Positions 41,690 through 51,521 of a stretch of 64,000 nucleotides of DNA are shown here, piece by piece. Source of the DNA: Lachnospiraceae bacterium. Its GTDB lineage: Bacteria > Bacillota > Clostridia > Lachnospirales > Lachnospiraceae. Numbering within the stretch: the stretch's first letter is position 1; each line of letters starts with the position of its first letter. Location of the stretch: the NCBI GenBank assembly GCA_013316825.1, contig WSLY01000012.1, positions 1-64,000 of the forward strand. Direction: 5' to 3'. Position numbers and translations under genes: made by a program. A model generated the notes under the pieces. It did no database searches. It worked only from the letters and a program-made list of their open reading frames with translations, and was not told the DNA's origin.

Positions 41690-41864
41690 AAGACACCTCC
41701 TAAATTTAGTATGCACAAAATATTGTAGCATTGTTTGGAATATTAGGCAATACGCTTTTGGGGGTATTTTTTCCGGCGGCATTGTGGTATGATGATACAG
41801 ACATTCTTTGCCGTAAGGAGCAGGCTTTGCCGCAGGGAGCGGCAGGAAGGACAGGGAGGTTTTC

Positions 41865-43337
41865 ATGCAGCAGGTATGGGATACTGCCGTAACGGTGGTA
41901 CGGTTCATATTCGGACATTTGGTATTTTTTAATTTAATATTTGCGGTGATTATCGTATTTTTTCAGCGCAGGGACCCCAAAACAGTCTGGACGTGGCTGA
42001 TGCTTTTATACTTTATCCCGATACTTGGCTTTATTTTTTACCTGTTTCTGGGAACAGATATGCACAAAAGAAAAATGTTTAAGGTCAAGGAGATAGAGGA
42101 CAAGCTGAACGAGGCAATCCGCCAGCAGGAGCTGAAGCTGCAGAGCAACGAGCTGCAGGAGCATACGCCTGATATAGAGGGATTTTCTGATTTGGTGATG
42201 TTTAACTTAAGCACAACGGGGGCTATGCTGTCGGACACCAACGATATTGATATTTTTACGGATGGCAATGTGAAATTCGAAGCGCTGCTTGCGGATTTGC
42301 GGCAGGCGAAGGAATTTATCCATATACAGTATTATATCATAAAAAATGATGTGCTCTTTAACCGTATCAGGGAAGTGCTTGAAGAGAAGGCGGCGCAGGG
42401 GGTGGAGGTCAGGGTTTTGTTTGATGCGATGGGCTGCCGCTCAGTGCGGAAAAGCTACTGGAGGAAGCTGAACGCAAAGGGCATTAAGACGGCGGAATTT
42501 TTCCCAATCCTGCTGCGCCGCCTGCATTTGCGTATTAATTACCGCAACCATAGGAAAATTGTGGTGATTGACAATAAGGTGGGCTATGTAGGGGGCTTCA
42601 ATATAGGCAAGGAATATATCGGACTGGACCCTAAATTCGGCTATTGGCGGGATACCCACCTGCGCATCAGGGGCGAGGCGATACAGGGGCTGGAGCTTCG
42701 GTTTTTGCTGGACTGGAATTATGCGGCGGAGGAAAATCTGTTTACCGAGCCCAAGTACATGGAAGGAATCGAGGCGGGCAGCAGGGACGGCTGCGGGGTG
42801 CAGATTATCTACAGCGGACCGGATACTTCGCTGCAGCCTGTGCGGGACAATTATGTCCGTCTTATCAACAAGGCGCAGAAGCGGATATACATCCAGACGC
42901 CCTATTTTATACCGGATGAGGCGATGTATACGGCGTTGATGATGGCGATATACTCCGGTGTGGAGGTAAACCTGATGATTCCCTGTAAGCCGGACCATCC
43001 TTTTGTATACTGGGCGACCTATTCCTATATGGGAGAGCTGGTTATGGCGGGCGCCAAATGTTACATTTACAACAATGGATTTCTGCATACAAAAGCGATT
43101 GTGGTGGACGAAAAGGTCTTCTGCTGCGGAACCGCCAACATGGATATCAGAAGTTTTGCCTTAAATTTTGAGGTCAATGCGGTGGTTTACGACGAGGCGA
43201 AGGCGAGGGAGATGACGGACTGCTTTGCAAAAGATTTGGAGCATTGTACGCTGGTGACGAAAGATATGTACGCGAGCCGCTCACTTCCCGTGCGGCTGAA
43301 GGAGCAGGTAAGCAGGCTGATGTCTCCGCTTTTGTAA
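41865..43337 (+). CDS. cls: Cardiolipin synthase
   Basis: Two HKD motifs (NHRKIVVIDNKVGYVGGFNIG; HTKAIVVDEKVFCCGTANMD). Confidence 0.95.
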   Translation: MQQVWDTAVTVVRFIFGHLVFFNLIFAVIIVFFQRRDPKTVWTWLMLLYFIPILGFIFYLFLGTDMHKRKMFKVKEIEDKLNEAIRQQELKLQSNELQEHTPDIEGFSDLVMFNLSTTGAMLSDTNDIDIFTDGNVKFEALLADLRQAKEFIHIQYYIIKNDVLFNRIREVLEEKAAQGVEVRVLFDAMGCRSVRKSYWRKLNAKGIKTAEFFPILLRRLHLRINYRNHRKIVVIDNKVGYVGGFNIGKEYIGLDPKFGYWRDTHLRIRGEAIQGLELRFLLDWNYAAEENLFTEPKYMEGIEAGSRDGCGVQIIYSGPDTSLQPVRDNYVRLINKAQKRIYIQTPYFIPDEAMYTALMMAIYSGVEVNLMIPCKPDHPFVYWATYSYMGELVMAGAKCYIYNNGFLHTKAIVVDEKVFCCGTANMDIRSFALNFEVNAVVYDEAKAREMTDCFAKDLEHCTLVTKDMYASRSLPVRLKEQVSRLMSPLL

Positions 43338-43422
43338 AAAGGACTTTTAAGAAAAGCAGATTTATGGTATAAAGAATATAGCGATGCCGTGGAAGACGGC
43401 ATGGCGGGAAGGTTGAATCAGA

Positions 43423-44499
43423 ATGAAAATAAAAAGAGCAGTGATGTTGATGCCGCTTTTGCTGGCGGCTGCCGTGCTTGCGGGTTGCGGAGACAGCAAA
43501 AGTAAAAATTTAGCGGATATTAAAGTGGAAAAATATTTGAGCTGGAGTGCGGCGTATACGGGACTTTCGCTGTCGGTGGCGCCGAGAACGGAAGTGACGG
43601 ACGAATTGGTTGAGCAGACCCTTGTGGCGAGTCTGTCCGGCTATGTGACGGCAGAAAACGGCATTAAGGACCGTGCTGCCGAGCTGGGAGATACGGTTAA
43701 CATTGACTATTCGGGCAAAAAGGATGGTGTTGCATTTGAGGGCGGAACTGCTGCAAATCAGAGTCTGACCCTTGGTTCAGGCGGCTTCATTCCTGGGTTT
43801 GAGGATGGGCTGGTAGGCGTAAAGCCGGGAGAAACCGTGGATTTGGAGCTTAGCTTTCCCGAAGACTACCGAAATAACAAGGAGCTTGCGGGGCAGGCGG
43901 TTGTATTTACCGTGACAGTCAACTATATTTATCCGGCATCAGTGGATGAGATTCCGGATGAGGTGGTTTCGGCTTACACGAATGGAGAATATACAACGAT
44001 GGAGGATTTTAAAGGATACTGTCGGGAATATCTGGAGTCCAATGCGGATTACCGGTATGATTCGGAAAAGGAAACGGCGGTGATTCGGGCGTTGGAAGCC
44101 ATTGTGACCTGTGAAAAAGCGCCGGAAGCGCTGGTGGAAAAATATGCGGCAAATGTGGAAGCATCCCTTGCGCGTCAGGCAGCGCAGTATAATGTGGACG
44201 TAGAGACCCTCTGCACCTATTATTACAGGACGGATTCCGCTTCTTACATTGCACAAATGTCGGAGGCAAGCGCAAGACAGGGTATGATGTTCCAGTATAT
44301 TGCCAATAAAGAGGGATTAAATGTATCGGATGAGGAGCTGGACGAATCCTTGGCGGCGTTTGTGGAGGAAAATAAGCTGGAATCCGTAGAGGCGCTTTTG
44401 GCAGACACGGACAAGGAAGAATTCAGGGAATACTTTATGTTTAAAAAGGTTGTGGATTTCGTGTTTGACAATGCGCAGGTAACGGAAAGCGGACAATAA
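43423..44499 (+). CDS. FKBP-type peptidyl-prolyl isomerase / trigger-factor-like lipoprotein
   Basis: Lipobox [52 protein letters not shown]. Confidence 0.9.
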   Translation: MKIKRAVMLMPLLLAAAVLAGCGDSKSKNLADIKVEKYLSWSAAYTGLSLSVAPRTEVTDELVEQTLVASLSGYVTAENGIKDRAAELGDTVNIDYSGKKDGVAFEGGTAANQSLTLGSGGFIPGFEDGLVGVKPGETVDLELSFPEDYRNNKELAGQAVVFTVTVNYIYPASVDEIPDEVVSAYTNGEYTTMEDFKGYCREYLESNADYRYDSEKETAVIRALEAIVTCEKAPEALVEKYAANVEASLARQAAQYNVDVETLCTYYYRTDSASYIAQMSEASARQGMMFQYIANKEGLNVSDEELDESLAAFVEENKLESVEALLADTDKEEFREYFMFKKVVDFVFDNAQVTESGQ

Positions 44500-44530
44500 T
44501 AAGAACTTTTGGTATGCAGGAGGTATGAAA

Positions 44531-45922
44531 ATGGAATTGACGGATATTAAGGAATTATATCGCAGCAGGGAGGACTATTACGGAAAAGAAGTCACGGTAG
44601 GCGGATGGGTGAGAAGCAACCGCGATTCAAAGAGTTTTGGCTTTATCGTAATTAATGACGGCACTTATTTTGAAACGCTGCAGGTGGTATACAGCGACAA
44701 GCTTGCCAACTTTGAAGAAATCAGCAAATTAAACGTAGGATCCGCGGTTGTGGTGAAAGGCGTTATCGTGGCGACTCCCGAGGCGAAGCAGCCCTTTGAG
44801 ATGCAGGCGGCGGAAGCCTTTGTGGAAGGGGTATCGAGCTCCGATTATCCGCTGCAGAAAAAGCGCCATAGTTTTGAATATTTGCGAACGATTCCCCATC
44901 TGCGTGCGAGGACAAATACCTTTCAGGCGGTATTCCGCGTGCGTTCCCTGATTGCCTATGCCATCCACACCTTCTTTCAGGAGAGAGGGTTTGTCTATGT
45001 GCATACGCCGCTGATTACGGGCAGCGACTGTGAGGGCGCGGGCGAAATGTTTCAGGTGACGACTCTTGATTTGACCAATATTCCGAAGACGGAAGACGGA
45101 AATGTGGATTTTGCACAGGACTTTTTTGGAAAGCCGACCAATCTGACCGTCAGCGGGCAGCTCAATCTGGAGACCTATGCGTTTGCTTTTAAAAATGTAT
45201 ATACTTTCGGACCTACCTTCAGGGCGGAAAACTCCAATACCACCCGCCATGCGGCCGAATTTTGGATGATTGAGCCGGAAATTGCTTTTGCAGACTTGAC
45301 GGACGACATGGTGCTTGCAGAGTCCATGTTAAAGCATATTATCCGCTATGTACTGGAGAACGCACCTGCAGAGATGGCGTTTTTTAATCAGTTTGTGGAC
45401 AAGGGACTGATTGAAAGGCTGGAGCATGTGCTTCATTCCGATTTTGCCCATGTAACCTACACGGAGGCGGTTGCAATTCTGGAAAAGCATAATGATGCGT
45501 TTGAATACAAGGTGTCATGGGGCTGCGATTTGCAGACGGAGCATGAGAGATTCCTGACGGAGCAGGAATTCAAGCGTCCCGTATTTGTGACTGATTATCC
45601 GAAGGAAATCAAGGCGTTCTACATGAAGCTGAATGATGACGGCAAAACGGTAGCAGCCATGGACTGCCTTGTGCCTGGCATCGGGGAAATTATTGGCGGC
45701 AGCCAAAGGGAAGATAAGCTTGAGGTGCTTGAGGCGAGAATGGAAGAGATGGGACTTAACAAGGAGGATTACGATTTCTACCTTGACCTCAGAAAATACG
45801 GTTCTGTCCGTCATGCGGGCTTTGGGCTTGGCTTTGAGCGCTGCGTCATGTACCTGACGGGAATGGGTAATATCAGGGATGTCATACCTTTCCCGAGAAC
45901 GGTAAATAATTGTGAGTTATAA
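44531..45922 (+). CDS. asnS: Asparaginyl-tRNA synthetase
   Basis: [25 protein letters not shown]; class II motifs; [29 protein letters not shown]. Confidence 0.97.
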   Translation: MELTDIKELYRSREDYYGKEVTVGGWVRSNRDSKSFGFIVINDGTYFETLQVVYSDKLANFEEISKLNVGSAVVVKGVIVATPEAKQPFEMQAAEAFVEGVSSSDYPLQKKRHSFEYLRTIPHLRARTNTFQAVFRVRSLIAYAIHTFFQERGFVYVHTPLITGSDCEGAGEMFQVTTLDLTNIPKTEDGNVDFAQDFFGKPTNLTVSGQLNLETYAFAFKNVYTFGPTFRAENSNTTRHAAEFWMIEPEIAFADLTDDMVLAESMLKHIIRYVLENAPAEMAFFNQFVDKGLIERLEHVLHSDFAHVTYTEAVAILEKHNDAFEYKVSWGCDLQTEHERFLTEQEFKRPVFVTDYPKEIKAFYMKLNDDGKTVAAMDCLVPGIGEIIGGSQREDKLEVLEARMEEMGLNKEDYDFYLDLRKYGSVRHAGFGLGFERCVMYLTGMGNIRDVIPFPRTVNNCEL

Positions 45923-45923
45923 A

Positions 45924-45958
45924 TAGGATTCGGGTGTCAAAATCCCTGTCCGAATCCT
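45924..45958. repeat. Dispersed hairpin repeat, short copy
   Basis: TAGGATTCGGGTGTCAAAATCCCTGTCCGAATCCT; 9-bp stem AGGATTCGG/CCGAATCCT. Confidence 0.8.
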
Positions 45959-46022
45959 GATGCGTTATAAGGTGTGAAAGGAATGCCTTGAAGGGTTTTT
46001 GGATAAAGATGTGGGAGTGCAG

Positions 46023-47267
46023 ATGAAAAAAGCGTTCGTCAGAATCATAAATTTAATATTGGTGATTGCAGTGGTGGGGATAATGACGATTCCTTCCGAG
46101 GCGACGACAGTAAAGGATATTCAGGACCAGATTAATCAGGATAACGCGGCATTAAATGAAATTAATGACGATATGCTGGCGCTGCAGGATGAACAGGACC
46201 TTTTGGAAGAGGAAATCTGCGATTTAGATGCGGAGCTTATCAATACGATGACGGTTATCGGCGGACTGGAGGAGGATATTGCCGCCAGTGAGGAAGCCAT
46301 TGCCGCAAAGGAGCAGGATATCTCGGCAAAGGAAGCGGATATCAGAACGACGCAGGGTTTGTATGAGGAGGCGCGCGAAAAGGAAGAGGCCCAGTACAAT
46401 GCCATGGTTGCGCGCATCCAGTATTTGTATGAAAACGGCGAGGGAGACTATTTGTCGGTTCTGTTTTCCGCGACAAGCTTCAGCGAGATACTGACGCTGC
46501 AGAGCTATATCGAGGCGGTTTATGCATATGACCAGAATATGCTTGCGGCGTATGAGGCGGCGCGTGAAGAAGTGAAGCTTCTCTGGGAAAGGCTGGAGGA
46601 GGAAAAGGCTTCTTTAGAAGAAGAGAAGGCTGCTTTAGAAGCGGAAAAATCAGTTTTGGAGGCAAACCGTGCGGAGATGGAAGCACAGGTGTCGTATCTG
46701 GACGGGCTTCTTGCCAGAAAGAAGCAGGAGTCTGCCAATTATGACGCGCAGATAGCCCGTATGCGGCAGGAAGCGAATGCGTTAAAAGTGAAAATCAGAC
46801 AGGAACAGGCAGAACTGAAAAAGATGGAGGAAGAAGCGCGCAGGCGTGCGGCGGCAGCCGCAGCAAACGGCAGCTACACGGTGTCAGCTTCCATTTCTGA
46901 TATTATTAACGGGGCGAGCGGCAGCGACTTGGGCAAACAGATTGCACGCTATGGATGTCAGTATATAGGCAATCCCTATGTATCCGGCGGCACCAGCCTG
47001 ACGAACGGGGCGGACTGTTCCGGTTTTACCTACCGCATTTATGCTGATTTCGGATATACAATACCCCGCACCTCTTACCAACAGCGGAGCGCCGGCACGG
47101 AGGTCAGCTATGAGAATGCGCAGCCCGGCGATTTGATCTGCTATGAAGGACATGTGGCAATGTATATTGGTGGCGGTTATATTGTACATGCAAGCAATGT
47201 CAAAACGGGGATTAAGGTAAGCAGGGCGACGTACAAGAAGATTTTGACGGTGCGCAGAATCATATAG
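46023..47267 (+). CDS. NlpC/P60 (C40) peptidase with N-terminal coiled coil
   Basis: Coiled coil, then GCQYIGNPYVSGGTSLTNGADCSGFTYRIYADFGYTIPRTS...GDLICYEGHVAMYIGGG. Confidence 0.93.
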   Translation: MKKAFVRIINLILVIAVVGIMTIPSEATTVKDIQDQINQDNAALNEINDDMLALQDEQDLLEEEICDLDAELINTMTVIGGLEEDIAASEEAIAAKEQDISAKEADIRTTQGLYEEAREKEEAQYNAMVARIQYLYENGEGDYLSVLFSATSFSEILTLQSYIEAVYAYDQNMLAAYEAAREEVKLLWERLEEEKASLEEEKAALEAEKSVLEANRAEMEAQVSYLDGLLARKKQESANYDAQIARMRQEANALKVKIRQEQAELKKMEEEARRRAAAAAANGSYTVSASISDIINGASGSDLGKQIARYGCQYIGNPYVSGGTSLTNGADCSGFTYRIYADFGYTIPRTSYQQRSAGTEVSYENAQPGDLICYEGHVAMYIGGGYIVHASNVKTGIKVSRATYKKILTVRRII

Positions 47268-47274
47268 GGGGATG

Positions 47275-47514
47275 TAGGATTCGGGTGTCAAAAGCCCTGA
47301 CTGAAGTTGCTTCATGTCAATTTGCCCAAACGTATTGGCGCGCTCTCCATTGCACCAAACATTCCAATGAGCCTCTAAAGCGAAAATCGTGTTCAGCAAA
47401 GGCTTCCACGATTTTTGAGTCTCATTTCCATGGTGCAAAAGTCGTTTGCACCAATACGTTTGTGCAAATTGACAAATAACATTTTCGGACAGGGCTTTTG
47501 ACGCCCGAATCCTA
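47275..47514. mobile_element. MITE-like foldback element of the dispersed repeat family
   Basis: Terminal inverted repeats 47275-47299 and 47490-47514 (24/25); internal gtcaatttgcccaaacgtattgg inverted at its other end; flanking direct repeat TATAGGGGGATG. Confidence 0.75.
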
Positions 47515-47592
47515 TAGGGGGATGCCGCGGAATGGAACGCCGTCAGCGGCGGGAGACGTGGCGCTTCCTATGAAAGACACAAGAAAAAACAG

Positions 47593-47622
47593 TTGCATTG
47601 TCTTGGAGAGCGGGTGTATAAT
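47593..47622 (+). promoter_or_regulatory. Promoter of tRNA-Val
   Basis: TTGCAT, 18-nt spacer, TATAAT, 8 nt before the tRNA 5' end. Confidence 0.7.
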
Positions 47623-47630
47623 ACGGGCAT

Positions 47631-47704
47631 GGGGTCATAGCTCAGCTGGGATGAGCGTTCGCCTCACACGCGAGAGGTCATGGGTTCGAGCCCCATTGGC
47701 CCCA
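47631..47704 (+). tRNA. tRNA-Val (anticodon CAC), 3' CCA not encoded
   Basis: Full cloverleaf: acceptor GGGGTCA/TGGCCCC, anticodon loop CTCACAC, T arm ATGGG TTCGAGC CCCAT. Confidence 0.95.
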
Positions 47705-47895
47705 TTACGGACAGCAGATTTCCTTTGGATAAAAGGGAAATCCGCTGTTCTTTTTTTGCTGTCATGGAAATCATTCCACGACATGAAAAGGCCATTTCAC
47801 GGCAAATGCGTTGTTTCGGTGTTTTGGGCAGGATATAATGAAGTATCCGGTCGTCTTGCGGCGGTCGGTGTATGGTATTTATCGAGGTGACAAAG

Positions 47896-48060
47896 ATGCT
47901 CCATGTATATATTCGCGTCATAATAAGTTTTATTTGGCTGGTGACGGCTATTATAAGCGGTATTTCCGGCAAGCTGCAGAATGCTGCTCTCTATGTGGTT
48001 CTGGCAGGGCTGATTTTGTATTCTGCTTATGCAGCATGGAAAAAAGAAAAAGGCGACTAA
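47896..48060 (+). CDS. Small membrane protein
   Basis: MLHVYIRVIISFIWLVTAIISGISGKLQNAALYVVLAGLILYSAYAAWKKEKGD; SD gaggtg. Confidence 0.55.
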   Translation: MLHVYIRVIISFIWLVTAIISGISGKLQNAALYVVLAGLILYSAYAAWKKEKGD

Positions 48061-48092
48061 ATGTGGAAAATATTAAAACAGGAGGTACGATT

Positions 48093-48602
48093 ATGCATAC
48101 GAAAACAATGGAAGGACTTGTAGGGGCGAGCACAAATATGGACCTGCTGCATACGCCGTTTCGGGTATATAAAGAGGCAAGACAAAAAGGTGATGCAGGC
48201 GCAATGAAACGTGCAATGGGGTATGTGAACGAGTATTCTGACAAAGCCGAAGAGTATATGGAGAAGGCAGAAAAAGGAATGAAGGAGGATGCAGAGGAAG
48301 CAAAAGAAAAAGCAAAAGCAGAACGTGAAAACGCCCTAAAGAAACGCAGGGAAGAATGGGAGGAGCTTGAAAACAGGATAGAAGAAGGCAGGATGAAGCA
48401 TACGGATACGGTTGAGATAAGCAAAGACGGTAAAGAAGCATGGAGCGAAAATACCGGCGTGGACAGCGATGGTATGGATAACCATGTGCCTGCAGAAACA
48501 GCAGCGGATGCGGTGAAGTCTAAGCCTGTCATTTATACAAAAGACGGAAGCGTGAGCCAAAGCCAGAAAGAATCTGTTGCGAAGCTTTCTGTTTCGGTAT
48601 AG
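48093..48602 (+). CDS. Hypothetical helical/charged protein
   Basis: SD ggagg upstream of ATG 48093; strongly charged central helix. Confidence 0.65.
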   Translation: MHTKTMEGLVGASTNMDLLHTPFRVYKEARQKGDAGAMKRAMGYVNEYSDKAEEYMEKAEKGMKEDAEEAKEKAKAERENALKKRREEWEELENRIEEGRMKHTDTVEISKDGKEAWSENTGVDSDGMDNHVPAETAADAVKSKPVIYTKDGSVSQSQKESVAKLSVSV

Positions 48603-48683
48603 AATTATGAAAAGCTTCTTGTGTGAGAGCACATAATTTGAATGGCGGAGCAGAATCTGCCAAGGCGGACAGGGGAAATCAAG

Positions 48684-49244
48684 ATGGAATTTGTAACATT
48701 AACACATGACAATATAGAACAGGAGCATATTTGCTGCGCGATAGCCAACGAAAAGGATATTCAGGTGGTCTCAAAAAAGAACTGGCTGAAAGAAAGACTG
48801 GACGAGGGGCTCGTATTTTTGAAAGGAAATGTTCGCGGCAAGTGCTTTATTGAGTATATACCTGCCGAATATGCGTGGGCGCCTGTCGAAGCAGAGGGGT
48901 ATATGTATATTGACTGAAGGTTTTCTTTCCGACCCTGCTTATATGAGATATAAAGGATTTGAAACAGTCGATACGGCAGACCCCTATTTTGAATTGTTGT
49001 ATCTTCCTTTTGACAGAAGCGCAGAAAAGCCTCGTTTTAAGAACACGGTACAGGAACGGGGCGGAATGGCAAAGGCGCGAGGTGCCGCTCTTCATGTGAT
49101 ACCGATACGGACCAGAGAGGAAGCACAAAACGCGCCGTCGCCGTTTTTACGACATTTTCTCTTTTCTATGACGGTCAGCTTGTGACGCATGAAATATTGT
49201 CAGAAAAGAAGTTTGAAAACATTCTGATAAGTAAAGGGATGTAA
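48684..49244 (+). pseudogene. Decayed GNAT/YoaP-type N-acetyltransferase
   Basis: Family-like pieces in different frames: MEFVTLTHDNIEQEHICCAIANEKDIQVVSKKNWLKERL...GYMYID / FLSDPAYMRYKGFETVDTADPYFELLYLPF / VFTTFSLFYDGQLVTHEILSEKKFENIL. Confidence 0.8.
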
Positions 49245-49251
49245 GCTTGCG

Positions 49252-50160
49252 TTACCGAAAAGTATCGTAGTAGATGTTTTGCGTGTTATTTGTCAAAACA
49301 GACAGTTTTTCATTTGTATCCCGCAAATGTTCTATCTGCGCTATATTCTTATCGGGATCAGCCAGTAATTCAGCCAGGGAATCAAGCTCACACAATTCTT
49401 TTTCTTTCAGTGTTTGTATTCCGCCGCGAAGATATAGGGGTTGATAAGAATAAAAGATTTCATTGTTCAGCAACGCATGAAAATCCATGAACAAATATTC
49501 ACAGGCGCCTTCCAAGGGCGTGGGGGAAAACAGGTTCAGCTTTTTATGTAAGGTGTTTTTTCTCAAGCCAAGCCATGCCTCGGAAGCGGTTACAAATTTC
49601 CTGCGCGGCAAATCAAATTGACTGTAGCCAAATCGCTCTTCATATTCATAATAGCCATCCACATCCGCTAAAACCCACCGGTTTTTTTGAAAATCCCAAT
49701 ATTCATTCACCCAATGTTCCATATAGCTGTCGCCCGTATTGCCAAAATCCATGAATCCGGCTCTCGAACGGCAGGGAATCCCTTTTGCCTTCAAAATTGC
49801 ACTAAACAATACGGAAGCCTGCCGGCAGGATACCGTAATTCTTTTTGTGACATCCTTGTTTGCGGTAAACCCCGCTTCGTCCAAACGCAAAATGCCGGCA
49901 ATCATGGAAACGGCGGTGATATATAATTCATCTTCGTTTTTAAAACGATATTTTGGATAGGACGCAAATTTTCCGTAATAAGTATCCTCCAAATAGGGAG
50001 ACGGCTCCGTAAAATACATGGAAGGGTGGGTAATTTGACCGCAAACCAACATGCCGATGGAAGGGATATCCTCCGGCAGTGACAATATAAATTCTTTATA
50101 TGGCTCTGCATATGTGTAAATACTGGTTTCCAAATAACGCTGGTATGTTTTTTCATTCAT
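49252..50160 (-). CDS. Transglutaminase-like domain protein
   Basis: VSCRQASVLFSAILKAKGIPCRSRAGFMDF...MEHWVNEYWDFQKNRWVLADVD. Confidence 0.85.
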   Translation of the reverse strand: MNEKTYQRYLETSIYTYAEPYKEFILSLPEDIPSIGMLVCGQITHPSMYFTEPSPYLEDTYYGKFASYPKYRFKNEDELYITAVSMIAGILRLDEAGFTANKDVTKRITVSCRQASVLFSAILKAKGIPCRSRAGFMDFGNTGDSYMEHWVNEYWDFQKNRWVLADVDGYYEYEERFGYSQFDLPRRKFVTASEAWLGLRKNTLHKKLNLFSPTPLEGACEYLFMDFHALLNNEIFYSYQPLYLRGGIQTLKEKELCELDSLAELLADPDKNIAQIEHLRDTNEKLSVLTNNTQNIYYDTFR

Positions 50161-50312
50161 AGTTTTTTTCCTTTCTGCTCTGATTTCATGCTATCAAAAT
50201 AAAAAAATTACGTCAATGCAATAAAACCATTCTTTGCATTTGTGTAAAAATGCGGACTGGATATACCGGCGGGTTTCTGTTATAATGAAAAAAAACCAAA
50301 ACGGAGACGGAA

Positions 50313-50699
50313 ATGAGAACGAGAGAGGAGACGGCGGCATACTGTCTGACGCTGCCGGATGTTTATGCGGACACACCCTTTCGGGATGAAAACTGGACGG
50401 TTATCCGATGCAGGGGAAACCGCAAAGTATTTGCATGGATTTTTGAGCGGGAAGGCAATATTTGGCTCAATGTGAAAATGCGTCCTGAGTGGCGTGATTT
50501 CTGGCGGGAAGCATTTGAAGCGGTAATTCCGGCATATCATCTCAACAAAGAGCACTGGAGCTCCGTTATCTTAAACGGAACCGTACCTGAAAAAGATGTG
50601 CGGAGAATGATAGAGGAAAGTTATGATCTGGTAAAGCCTGATTTGAAAAAGAGCAAAGCAAAAAACAAAAAGGCAAAAAATACAAAGGAAAACGGATAA
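50313..50699 (+). CDS. MmcQ/YjbR family protein
   Basis: LTLPDVYADTPFRDENWTVIRCRGNRKVFAWIFEREGNIWLNVK...NKEHWSSVILNG. Confidence 0.9.
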   Translation: MRTREETAAYCLTLPDVYADTPFRDENWTVIRCRGNRKVFAWIFEREGNIWLNVKMRPEWRDFWREAFEAVIPAYHLNKEHWSSVILNGTVPEKDVRRMIEESYDLVKPDLKKSKAKNKKAKNTKENG

Positions 50700-50712
50700 A
50701 TACGGGAAGTGC

Positions 50713-51411
50713 ATGATGACAGGGAAAACAGGAAAGAGACTCAATGAGTATGCAGAAAATTATGTGGTTTTTGATTTGGAGACGACAGGCTTCAGCCCTT
50801 TGAAAGATGAAATTATTGAGATATCGGCTCTCAGAGTGCGAAACGGGGCCGTAAAGGAGGAATTTACTACATTAGTAAATCCAAATATGCCGATACCCCG
50901 GGCGGCATCGCGCGTGAATGGTATTACGGATGAGATGGTGGAAGGCGCTCCGCAGCTTTCGAAGGCGCTCGCCGCTTTTCTGGATTTTGCGGGGGAAGAT
51001 GTGCTGGTGGGACATAACATTCACAGCTTTGATATGCCTTTTGTATACGAGGGAGCGAAAAAAGCGCTCTGCCGACAGGTGTACAACAACTATGTAGATA
51101 CGCTGTATTTTGCCAGAAGCTGTATGCCGCAGCTTGGGCATTACAAGCTTACGGATATATCGGCGCATTTTGGCATTGCGACGAAAGGGGCGCATCGTGC
51201 CTTGGCGGACTGTCATATGAATCAAAAATGCTATGAAAAGCTTCTGGAAATCTGGCAGAAAAAACAGGAAGAGATGCGGTTGAAAGAAGGAGAGCAAAAG
51301 CTGTGCTGTCCGCAATGCGGATGTATTCTGATAAAGAGAAAAGGGAAGTTTGGCTTCTTTTGGGGCTGCAGCGGGTTTCCGGACTGCAGATATACGAAAA
51401 ACTGCAGGTAG
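50713..51411 (+). CDS. 3'-5' exonuclease (DnaQ/PolC-like) with C-terminal topoisomerase-type zinc ribbon
   Basis: YVVFDLETTGFSPLKDEIIEISALRV, GHNIHSFDMPF, HRALADC; CPQCGCILIKRKGKFGFFWGCSGFPDCRYTK. Confidence 0.92.
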   Translation: MMTGKTGKRLNEYAENYVVFDLETTGFSPLKDEIIEISALRVRNGAVKEEFTTLVNPNMPIPRAASRVNGITDEMVEGAPQLSKALAAFLDFAGEDVLVGHNIHSFDMPFVYEGAKKALCRQVYNNYVDTLYFARSCMPQLGHYKLTDISAHFGIATKGAHRALADCHMNQKCYEKLLEIWQKKQEEMRLKEGEQKLCCPQCGCILIKRKGKFGFFWGCSGFPDCRYTKNCR

Positions 51412-51521
51412 CGTTAACCGTGCAGGCTGGGCGTATTGGACAGAGGAGCGGCCGTATGTCCTGCTAATGCAAAAGTGAGGAAATCTGTGTCAGGTTTGCC
51501 GTGTGGCGGCAGAATGGAGGA

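Noticed and set aside
47811-48092. N-terminal extension of the 48093-48602 protein
   Set aside because: Reads through a separate small membrane-protein gene; a proper SD and ATG exist at 48093.
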